Assembly (NCBI GenBank): GCA_949358305.1
Contig: OX442316.1
Location: forward strand, 4,650,001 to 4,714,000
Origin: Strigamia acuminata
Lineage: Eukaryota > Arthropoda > Chilopoda > Geophilomorpha > Linotaeniidae
Length of the DNA: 64,000 nt
Direction: 5' to 3'
The notes beneath the pieces were generated by a model that did no database searches, was not told the origin of the DNA, and saw only the letters and a list, made by a program, of their open reading frames with translations. A program made the position numbers and the translations under genes. Positions 61,501 through 64,000 of the stretch are shown here, one piece after another; the stretch's first letter is position 1, and each line of letters opens with the position of its first letter.

Positions 61501-63041
61501 GATTGTACATAAACCTAATGTCTGATTGCGCGAACAAATCGGTTTTACGAACATCTATGCCTCCCAATTAGTTATTAGATAATAGGTGTTCTACTGTATA
61601 GATCGAATCGTTCTAGCTTGTTTTAAAGTATATTTTATACCTGCTTAGATGTGGAAAACTTCTGGTTACATACGGTTATTATTTTAATGCGAAAGTAAAC
61701 AAACTCTAGCGCTTGTTGATACAACCTTTAAATTATTATTGATTTTTGTGAAGGATAAAAATTCTTAAGGATAAGGGTTTGGCAAGGGCTTGCGTGTACT
61801 TTGGCACGCACAAGAATCTGTCAAACGTTACCATGTTGTTTGTATTTCATCAGACAGAAATAGACATCAAATCAAAGGCGGATCCAGGGGGGTGCTCCCC
61901 CCCCCATCCCCCCATCAGGCAAGCAAAAATTATTTACGTCAAAATGTCATACAAAATAACAAACACATGACTCTTGACGCTTTAATGTCCACAATGTCAC
62001 ATCCACTGTCACCATTTACCATTCACCAATCGACTAATTGATTTTTGAAGAATCCTGATAAAATCAAATCAAATTTCTGTCGCAGATGATTTAATAGACC
62101 ATTGGAAAATTATGACATAATGCAGTTTGGCTCTGCCCACAATAAGAAAACCACAAATTAATAATAGGGAGTTTTATTGTATGTATTATTTTGTAATTTT
62201 GTGATTTTCATTAATCAAAAAATCAATAATTTTTTATGCCTCCAAAAAAGGGATTTCATTAAATTCAACCAGTTAAGTTGCGTGATCTAGACGATTTTGT
62301 AATTTTTAGGTTTTGTCACGTGATATTATTTCATCAATCACATTCACAATCACTAAAATACAAGAGAGTGAAAACACAAATTCTCAAAATCATATAAAAG
62401 GTAGTTTTGGCATTTTTGTGATTCTGTGATTTTGAGGTTAGTCAAACGCAAAACAAAATGGAGGCAGCCAAACTCTGTCTAACTTGTAAGTGGCCAACTT
62501 GTATTCTCATCATTATGCTGAAGCATCCTAGACTGTACATTTTTGCTCTTTTGCATTTTTCCAATTATGCACATGATTGGCAGAACTGATGATGTCACAT
62601 GACAAATCCAAAATTGCAAAATTACAAAATTGCCTTAATTAATGAAACACCCTAATGTTATTTTGCAATGGTTTTTCTCATAGATGGGGGGCAACCAAAA
62701 GTCTATTCAAAAAATTTCCATCCCTCGGGACATGGTTACCAATCGGTACTCTGCCATGGTGACCGCTTGTAAGGGGTACAGATGGGCTAATTCAAAAGTG
62801 ATAAAGAATCGCCCCCCACAGAACAGTTTCTGGATCCGCTATTGAATCAAATAGACATACGGTAATTGAATTTGTTCCCCAAGAATAATCGATTTAACTT
62901 TTATTTGCAGTTCTAGATGTGCAAGCTTTCGAAAGACTCCTCGGGCCGTGCATGGAAATAATGAAAAGAAGCATCGAAGACTACGAAGAACAATTAATTA
63001 AAATATTTGGTTCGCAAACAAATTTATCTGATGCACGATGA
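28513..63041 (+). CDS. Pka-R2: cAMP-dependent protein kinase type II regulatory subunit
   Basis: Twelve coding exons: exon 1 ending 29209, then 52886-52921, 53133-53185, 57053-57136, 57902-58008, 58264-58417, 59486-59587, 59642-59716, 60479-60544, 60611-60662, 60733-60801 and 62911-63041. It holds the PKA catalytic subunit inactive until cAMP binds. Exon 1 encodes the dimerisation/docking helices ([30 protein letters not shown]). A low-complexity acidic linker follows, then the type II inhibitor site DRRKS across the exon 2/3 border. Both phosphate-binding cassettes are intact ([32 protein letters not shown]), and the C-terminus [12 protein letters not shown] is typical. The original start ATG (28513) is separated from the rest by a MITE; from the MITE ATG at 28918 the product is 406 aa (1221 nt), a normal RII length. 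Intron 1 is 23.7 kb and holds an antisense LTR element. Confidence 0.93.
28525..28930. mobile_element. hAT-type MITE inside PKA-RII exon 1, TSD GCCGTGAC
   Basis: The ends CAGAGAATAACAT and ATGTTATTCTCTG are inverted, and GCCGTGAC stands on both sides (28517-28524 and 28931-28938). The interior next to both ends is made of CCCGTACCCG/CGGGTACGGG repeats, with an AT-rich centre and no transposase. Removing the element and one target copy joins ATG AGC CGT GAC directly to CAC CAC GTT in the PKA-RII frame. The right terminal repeat supplies an ATG at 28918-28920 in the same frame. Confidence 0.93.
28918..28920 (+). other. TE-supplied candidate start codon of PKA-RII
   Basis: This ATG is the first in-frame start available to the main PKA-RII exon. 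Its first four codons come from the MITE terminal repeat, after which the duplicated target (CGT GAC) restores the original residues. Reading from the old ATG at 28513 instead meets a TAG inside the MITE after about 23 codons. Confidence 0.65.
29860..29910. repeat. G-run/C-run hairpin with TTGACC tail
   Basis: A run of about 15 G, CTGCG, then seven C followed by TTGACCCTCCCC and AACCTAACC. The same arrangement occurs near 30694, 31668 and 49911, attached to different repeats. Confidence 0.75.
30019..30186. mobile_element. hAT-like MITE, divergent copy
   Basis: CAGGGTTGGACTGGGAACAA at the left and CCAGTCCAGTACTG at the right are imperfect inverted ends of the same family as 32348-32502. Flanking 8-mers no longer match, so the copy is older. 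Confidence 0.6.
31482..32950. repeat. Composite repeat region in PKA-RII intron 1
   Basis: GCGTTCAAAGTTTCTGTTTT near 31479 and AACAGAAACTTTGAATGG near 32942 are inverted and may mark one larger element. Inside are a segment shared with 49770-49960 (GTGGCTACRTTYAYGTCC, about 31524-31700), a GTTGTGTTGTATTC hairpin at about 31755-31795 and CTGT/CCGT tetranucleotide runs at about 32325-32540 and, in reverse, 32722-32755. No gene. Confidence 0.55.
32348..32502. mobile_element. hAT-type MITE in a tetranucleotide array, TSD CTGTCCGT
   Basis: 155 bp with inverted ends CAGTGCTGGACTGG and CCAGTCCAGCCCTG. CTGTCCGT flanks both sides (32340-32347 and 32503-32510). Because the insertion site is itself a CTGT/CCGT repeat, the duplication alone is weak evidence, but the ends match the family at 30019. 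Confidence 0.8.
33960..34320. repeat. About 20-bp minisatellite
   Basis: Degenerate units of AAAATGCACTTTTTAAGGGA with several variants (GGAAAAATGAACGTTTAAAG). No coding content. Confidence 0.88.
35037..35369. mobile_element. TA-flanked MITE, 333 bp
   Basis: Inverted ends TACCGTACTGCCTTGAATAA and TTATTCAAGGCAGTACGGTA, with TA at each border. The interior repeats GGGCGCTTATT-like motifs. It resembles the TACCGTATTTTA family at 5043 and 60310 at the outermost bases. Confidence 0.85.
35888..36029 (+). CDS. Candidate alternative first exon of PKA-RII
   Basis: A plus-strand open frame begins with ATG at 35888 (or 35900, in AAAGATGGAT context) and reads [20 protein letters not shown] and on to a donor TTTAG|GTAAAC at 36029. 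It ends in phase 1, exactly like PKA-RII exon 1, so it could splice to exon 2 (GPPISKF...) and give a 356-aa regulatory subunit without the dimerisation/docking helices. The coding bias is clear against the AT-rich surroundings. It lies in PKA-RII intron 1 upstream of the LTR element. It could instead be the first exon of an unrelated nested gene whose other exons I did not find. Confidence 0.45.
36590..37420. other. Intronic repeat debris
   Basis: CCTAACCTAACCTAACC at about 36607 and GGTTAGGTTAG at 37209 are short TTAGG-type runs. GCCGCGGCTATTATT and TAAGAGCCGCCGC resemble the TACCGTATTTTA MITE family. No gene. Confidence 0.5.
37425..38383 (-). repeat. 3' LTR (sense of the element)
   Basis: 959 bp, TG...CA. 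In the sense direction AATAAA occurs twice near the R/U5 side (for example 37568-37563), suitable for polyadenylation. A 100-codon frame on the opposite strand is present in both LTRs but has no known domain. Confidence 0.95.
38384..38397 (-). other. Polypurine tract
   Basis: In the sense direction AAATGGGGGGATG directly precedes the 3' LTR TGTGGTG, the expected plus-strand primer site. Confidence 0.85.
38436..41228 (-). CDS. Third retrotransposon ORF, probably spliced; not a clear Env
   Basis: The main exon is open from 40715 to 38436. It begins in the env position but has no ATG near its start. A minus-strand acceptor (TTCGAATATAG at 40716) precedes it. Upstream are a 49-nt exon (41228-41180, ATG, donor ATC|GTAAGT), a 66-nt intron, a 128-nt exon (41113-40986, acceptor CTTTCAAG, donor CGG|GTAAAT) and a 270-nt intron. 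All phases fit, giving 818 aa. No signal peptide, transmembrane segment or fusion motif is visible. There are basic/helical N-terminal, Pro/Arg/Ser-rich middle (about 265-365) and two compact helical regions, one with [18 protein letters not shown] near the C-terminus. Function unknown; accessory or structural roles are possible. Confidence 0.7.
41418..45671 (-). CDS. pol: Retrotransposon Pol (PR-RT-RH-IN)
   Basis: Read by -1 frameshift from gag; the pol frame has no ATG near its start, which fits. An acidic leader is followed by protease (catalytic LDSGAN, about residue 145 counted from the first GTG; ILGCDF-like flap region LLGCDFM). Reverse transcriptase follows ([19 protein letters not shown], catalytic YLDD about 492-495), then RNase H ([32 protein letters not shown]). 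Integrase has an HHCC zinc domain (about 948-992) and a core with VDLSGP, SDNGPQF and the glutamate in NPVERTNRD. The order with integrase last is Ty3/gypsy. The C-terminal 100 residues are acidic and unassigned. All catalytic residues I looked for are present. Confidence 0.95.
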   Translation of the reverse strand, partial: LVDADPSGLVDAASPPKSESENENLKIMEDVGEAIDELIRQTELKENGSLDVKKEIVGETPTEEDTSNIQDKVEVKDDRPSSVPETPGIEECIKLFATTTLDTNELLDELPLEPPITIPHKLRKFECKVAGIPNSQDLPTLKLETLKGVITGMLDSGANKSFLATSVINQLGLEKYLRPIGPGVRVTTASEEVTPDGTIHLSFRWTHGTLRHPFIVIPNKYPMVLLGCDFMNKLKIQPNPQTMSWNFTQPVDADLPYIPQALLDRYLEKIEEPDSSFVTFAKAYAASVTQSKIDEENFIQKLVKEANLNLEQSKLLEKMLSKHKRIISKDPGKTHLVKHKIELDTEKPIRVPFKSINPQKREIIRQLCQDMIDKGVVVKAEGDYGMRPVLVMRPGNDPRLCIDFRPINTHTKYNPPQMPTIEEILREIGEFEWVSTIDLTKGYWQIELRPEDREKTAFWSPMGRLMFLVMPFGLVNAPTTFQELMEKVLGDVYRKFAWAYLDDIIVVSKSFEEHIKHLDIVFKKLAEANLHAHPGKTHLCRKELIFLGYKVGVEGLAVDPKKVAAITQFPAPTNLKELQRFLGMVNFFHRLIKNLATVAEPLRPLLKKDAEFDWELHHQAAFDAIKDLLTNAETMKMPDLYMPFIVHTDASKQGLGAALTQKKIVDGQEVEMPCVYASRSLQPAEKNYTVTELECLAVVWGLRKFRPYLEYTTFTVQTDHQALKWLMSLSDPSGRLARWQMELMAYSFEIQYVKGPLNVIADALSRAPVSAPDEPEDDGDNDDLLSYCPSPCRSWQMGKLNELPKSIIVNDDDQALINFCINMHDPSGTPDVELRAMMAKKFELPTTNVLIKAFAAKIAKQLECDPPTRDDIIAAQKADEFCQHIRNYLLNKQYPSYIVTRLQRRNFERHASTYLIEEDMLLHYHPTSTDELGEDGRALKVVVPRKLIYKIIWLMHGHPLSGHPGIARTMYRTRRVYTWKGMKRDITRFIQHCQGCQACKPRSKTEIEGAQIGPFGPFDCLSVDLSGPKPRTRKNNTHICVIVDVATHWPELFPMCNPTAIKVANTIYHLSMTFGFPRQIISDNGPQFRSQVYKEFCKKFDMSRTPTSIYHPQSNPVERTNRDIKYLVSIYLDIHDQWDEYLREFAFSLRTTVTRGRDYSPAFLNFFRELRIPWDPRIPEGILVIDPKNPHLYVQKLETIIAETYQHMMSHVLDLRRRVEAEKSDKKFDNFRQNDLVWRESHILSNAAKGIAAGISPKRNGPYVIIKRLQGGAFQLRRLSDNKIYPAVHGTELMPYFPVFNQEIWLEGEEVGQKTKNIVNTLDDAKLSKIPVENTESSKKSKLKNNEVDEINQRLENVSLDENLEKEMFLEKEKISNNEVYNSSDIGDDADDNLNKLDCTSRKSKYNLRSRVPRAKT
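45665..48688 (-). CDS. gag: Retrotransposon Gag, 1007 aa
   Basis: Starts at an ATG (48688) in good context and ends at TAG 45665. It is long for Gag. The N-terminal half has a coiled coil rich in Q, E, R and A (about residues 155-330), then an RS-rich stretch and a Gly/Pro/Asp low-complexity region (about 480-570). A capsid-like helical region follows (about 600-800: [33 protein letters not shown]). Near the C-terminus is one CCHC zinc knuckle, [14 protein letters not shown], for RNA binding. The slippery heptamer two codons before the stop lets a fraction of ribosomes read into pol. The large N-terminal extension is unusual; its role is unknown. Confidence 0.9.
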   Translation of the reverse strand: MATPSEKRPRGRPAKRRVAIDLPVVDQEVTESQELFEAMDQTANCNSAQLIVNEFTQALERQQPSPPSGQLDLNNPTGSGRSKSQNDDLNLRIQSSSAEHSLNSSPVQGAAQQDSENSNMEVSHSPVRVTMMDALREQARLEGVIVTSEMTVEQIHKAMVRKQSQKDVEIVRTSLQAEFERMRAEMHQQNAELKQQRANDHVKLLQLEQEKASWLITDEEQQQRLEQLNQAQKDLEIANENLRLANANLREANTNLMTAELTAPVRAREEIPSTSRNYENHAAEQAARAKRLAQRENEVFLARQQSVIDAGQAAKSQSTAEQLLRADLAAQARENEILRADLLTVQENFAVVVQKVQDVCGEDNFAKPAPVLQKGASKSPELIDLTSAKPKVSRQSSWTDSDDSRSSRGSRNSHHSRKKRKRQPDPTEYHSPKVPQNSDRFFSNSDQLIGLLAKKNKEREKPHDRGRSHDNPREGSPKRDCHNDIRDGPRYRGNPPGGDPPGGDSSDGHGGGHSRDHNSNGNRNGRGPPNGDRRPPDGDDPPDPDPPPNPNHESASDTDSSRPSVRGRSRHRTRSRTQRPDFYTKDEIDQLLRQNAQQQRKSRRDKIILQKISEFTSDKWTHQTTDEKFIRWDRVIPHAYNGNWQAGSNLLLEIFELGKVHSFSCEGALAHLVPRILVGGVKEWFRRKDFTKWDDFVKQFMFKFGESSEDIKTLWRCLKQRKGESLHSYMLRAENLLGRMPHAVTDATADDQFRAGLTEYSKNILMMSDAPDPGKFSELNEFMEVNQLRIDEKYKAYLTESERSAYLKREKRLAEQNNETFNGLKLLQPPSYEDFLDEVDEKSSKKESSKKDVKNPHSVPKLHANITGAETPSSEAEEAEEEEEAGDETLALLAKAAALLAKNNPVAGKWKPKMKPKNVSFDASKVNTERNSKSPAVSPERRSDARSRSASPAATKKKSPATDPCNLCKKLGHWQKDCPSSKKDKPVSTAEFEKAVKIITDMFRKNL
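45671..45677 (-). promoter_or_regulatory. -1 ribosomal frameshift site A AAA AAC
   Basis: In the gag frame the sense strand reads CGA AAA AAC TTG TAG. A -1 slip on A AAA AAC continues as CTT GTA GAC, exactly the open pol frame. This is the classic X XXY YYZ heptamer. A downstream stimulatory structure was not established. Confidence 0.85.
48781..48797 (-). other. Primer-binding site candidate
   Basis: Two bases inside the 5' LTR the sense strand reads TGGGGGTCCGTCCGGGA. The leading TGG is what complements a tRNA CCA end. I could not assign the tRNA. Confidence 0.6.
48800..49758 (-). repeat. 5' LTR (sense of the element)
   Basis: Same length and, by reading, the same sequence as the other LTR. 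It should carry the promoter for the gag-pol transcript, running toward lower coordinates, opposite to PKA-RII. Confidence 0.95.
49775..50065. mobile_element. MITE next to the LTR element
   Basis: The left end (ACGTTCATGTCCAACGTGAA, then TGTGATTGGCTGAG) is inverted at the right (CTCAACCAATCACAGCGTGT, then ACGTTCACGTCGGATGTG). A related partial copy is at about 31524-31700. It contains the GGGGGCGTAGCCCTCCTTGACC hairpin-tail motif at about 49915. Confidence 0.75.
50585..50767. mobile_element. Mariner-type MITE, 183 bp, TA-flanked
   Basis: Inverted ends TACAGTCGAACCTCATTATA and ATGACGAGGCTCGACTGTA. The interior repeats the TTATAACGAA motif. Truncated relatives are at 7876-8056 and about 60170-60310. 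Confidence 0.85.
50800..51293. mobile_element. TIR element, about 490 bp
   Basis: TTAAGGGGTTTCATTAAATG at the left and CATTTAATTAAACCCCTTA at the right are inverted, with subterminal GATTAGTTGATTA/TAATCAACTAATC blocks. No coding sequence. The end motif GGGGTTTCATTA recurs around 59045 and 62640. Confidence 0.75.
51294..52885. other. Last part of PKA-RII intron 1
   Basis: No supported gene. Contains repeat fragments shared with 3040-3390 and, at 52528-52535, a TGACGTCA palindrome. Open frames at 52128-52403 and 52500-52769 have no recognisable motif. Confidence 0.5.
53797..53832. repeat. Perfect hairpin, 14-bp arms
   Basis: TCGAGGCCTTAAGT, a seven-base loop (TGTGCGC), then ACTTAAGGCCTCGA, in PKA-RII intron 3. 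Confidence 0.85.
54712..56431. mobile_element. Large palindromic AATATTGGCC element, 1.7 kb
   Basis: Ends CCCAGGTAGCATTATATATT and AATATATAATGCTACCTGGG are inverted. Both flanks of the interior are dense arrays of TTGGGCCAATATTGG-type palindromes, with a 30-bp unit (AAGATGTAAGAAAACGCCAG) repeated on the left. The centre holds two 212-bp direct copies. Long open frames on both strands here come from the palindrome and are not genes. No transposase was seen. It lies in PKA-RII intron 3. Confidence 0.85.
55304..55734. repeat. Two 212-bp direct repeats with hairpin spacer
   Basis: 55304-55515 and 55523-55734 appear identical. The seven-base spacer CGTGGAG completes the hairpin CCTCCACGC TAAA GCGTGGAGG at the junction (55502-55523). 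Confidence 0.93.
57340..57510. repeat. 19-bp minisatellite in PKA-RII intron 4
   Basis: About nine copies of ACCAAAAAATCCACTTTTAG. The GACCAAA and CTTTTA elements resemble the units at 26640 and 33960. Confidence 0.9.
58826..59178. mobile_element. TIR element in PKA-RII intron 6
   Basis: TTCCTCGAATCCCGTTTCAT and ATTCGACGAAACGGGATTCG (then AGGAA) are inverted ends. The interior carries CCTAACCTAACCTAACC. No coding sequence. Confidence 0.75.
59760..60165. mobile_element. hAT-type MITE copy (CAACACTG family)
   Basis: It matches the interior and right end of the element at 5143-5664 (GTTCACCATGTTTGATGATG ... GAGATACAACACTGG). The left end was lost or replaced by a CAGTTGAGCCTCGAAG fragment. Confidence 0.75.
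60310..60450. mobile_element. Compact TACCGTATTTTA MITE, 141 bp
   Basis: Inverted ends TACCGTATTTTATTGAATAA and TTATTTGATGAAATACGGTA. It ends 28 bp before PKA-RII exon 9 (60479), close to the branch-point region, and leaves the TTTTAG acceptor intact. Confidence 0.8.
61356..61507. mobile_element. Tc1/mariner-type MITE, 152 bp
   Basis: Inverted ends TACAATCGTGGACAAAAAA and TTTTTTTGTCCACGATTGTA with terminal TA. It is related to the element at 394-789 at the outer 15 bp. Confidence 0.85.
61870..62850. repeat. Repeat-rich part of PKA-RII intron 11
   Basis: GGCGGATCCAGGGGGGTG near 61878 and CTGGATCCGC near 62831 may be the two ends of one old element, with GGAGTTTTATTG and AATGAAACACCC motifs between. 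No gene. Confidence 0.4.
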
Positions 63042-64000
63042 TGACGTATAAATGCCCGCATATATCGTCCTCCCGTTTGTTGAAACAAAACACTTTTTCC
63101 GATGCACACAAATTTTAAAACAATTTTTTAGTTTTGTATTTTTTAGTTGGGACGAGGTTTTCTTACTTCGCCACTGCTTGTATTGGTTGTTATACGTTTT
63201 CCTGTTAACGATTGCACGATTTGAATTTTAAGCTTCCATATAACCAGTGGCGCATTATGGCACTGGCACCGAAGCCCACAAAGGATGGAAAGCGATTTTT
63301 TTTTTTAGGTTTTTGGAAGATGAAAATCTTAACTTGGCTCTGCTAAAGGGCCCATCAACCCAACTTGCACACGGGCCCGTATATTATAATGCGCCACTGC
63401 GAATAACTCCCTAATATATCTGTGATCAGTTGTCATATACTCAAAAACAAATGTTTCATTCGTGAAAATTATTAGTTGTGACGATGGGGATTGAGAAAAA
63501 GTTTTTTTTATAAGGAAAAAAATTATAGAAAAGAGATTTTGTCTCTTGGGTCTGGATTTGTGAAGGAAATGAAGAAATCCTTCTTAAGGAGAGCGCGGTA
63601 TAGATAAACATTTATCTATTCTTGGATCTACACTTATTGAAAATCTATAGGATCAGGTAGATCTGTTTACGCGTAAGGAGCTTTCAGGAAACTTAGCAAT
63701 CGATAATCTTTATTTCTAAAAGTTTATGCGTCAATATTTGCGTCAATTTCACGCTGATTTAATTCGGGCAGGACAGAGGATTGAAAATGGTTAGAGACCG
63801 CACAAAACCTTAATGTAAATCTTAGCTCAGTTTCAGTGGCTTGGACGGTCGTTATTATTTTTGTTTTGTACAGTTATTAATATCGAATATGTTTTTAACT
63901 TCAGTTTTTTTGTTTTGTTTTGTTTTTAACTGATAAAAAAATATATAGAATTTTTTGGTAGCAGAAGACCGGAACCAAAAATGAATACACTTTCATTTTG
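63042..64000 (+). other. PKA-RII 3' UTR and downstream sequence
   Basis: The stop (TGA, followed by a second TGA) ends at 63041. I found no unambiguous AATAAA close by, so the transcript end is not placed. A GGGCCC-containing inverted pair (about 63345 and 63375) is the only structure. No other gene is visible. Confidence 0.4.

Overview
The window is AT-rich, intron-rich eukaryotic DNA from an animal, most likely an arthropod. The host genes are metazoan: an LHFPL-type tetraspan protein, the checkpoint clamp subunit RAD1, a trefoil GH31 alpha-glucosidase and a type II PKA regulatory subunit. Many introns are only 45-70 bp, splice sites are canonical GT-AG, and short CCTAA runs and TA-flanked MITEs typical of insects and springtails are scattered throughout. 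The phylum is inference; the species cannot be told from the sequence.

Layout: 1-10.8 kb is gene-poor and holds MITEs, a microsatellite and a 20-bp minisatellite. At 10.8-12.1 kb there is a weak two-exon small minus-strand ORF, with an unassigned plus-strand coding-like fragment inside its intron. LHFPL lies on the minus strand at 13.1-14.8 kb. Minisatellites and a foldback element fill 15-19.9 kb. A putative SAM-dependent methyltransferase (minus, 19.9-20.8 kb) and RAD1 (minus, seven coding exons, 21.2-22.5 kb) follow. RAD1 is divergent from the alpha-glucosidase gene (plus, 18 coding exons, 23.3-27.9 kb). The rest of the window is one gene, the PKA type II regulatory subunit (plus, 12 coding exons, 28.5-63.0 kb). 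All four multi-exon host models keep an open frame through every predicted junction, and their total lengths are multiples of three.

The first PKA-RII intron is 23.7 kb and is full of mobile DNA. It includes a complete 12.3-kb Ty3/gypsy-type LTR retrotransposon in antisense orientation (37425-49758). Its two 959-bp LTRs look identical by eye, so it is very young. It has a long gag, a pol joined to gag by a textbook -1 slippery heptamer, and a third reading frame in the env position. That third frame is not an obvious envelope protein and appears to have two introns of its own.

The most notable host observation is a 406-bp hAT-type MITE with a perfect 8-bp target duplication, inserted four codons into the original PKA-RII coding sequence. 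The MITE terminal repeat carries an in-frame ATG that could replace the lost start. A phase-matched alternative first exon at about 35.9 kb would give a form without the dimerisation/docking domain. Two CRE-like sites lie upstream of the original start, suggesting possible cAMP feedback.
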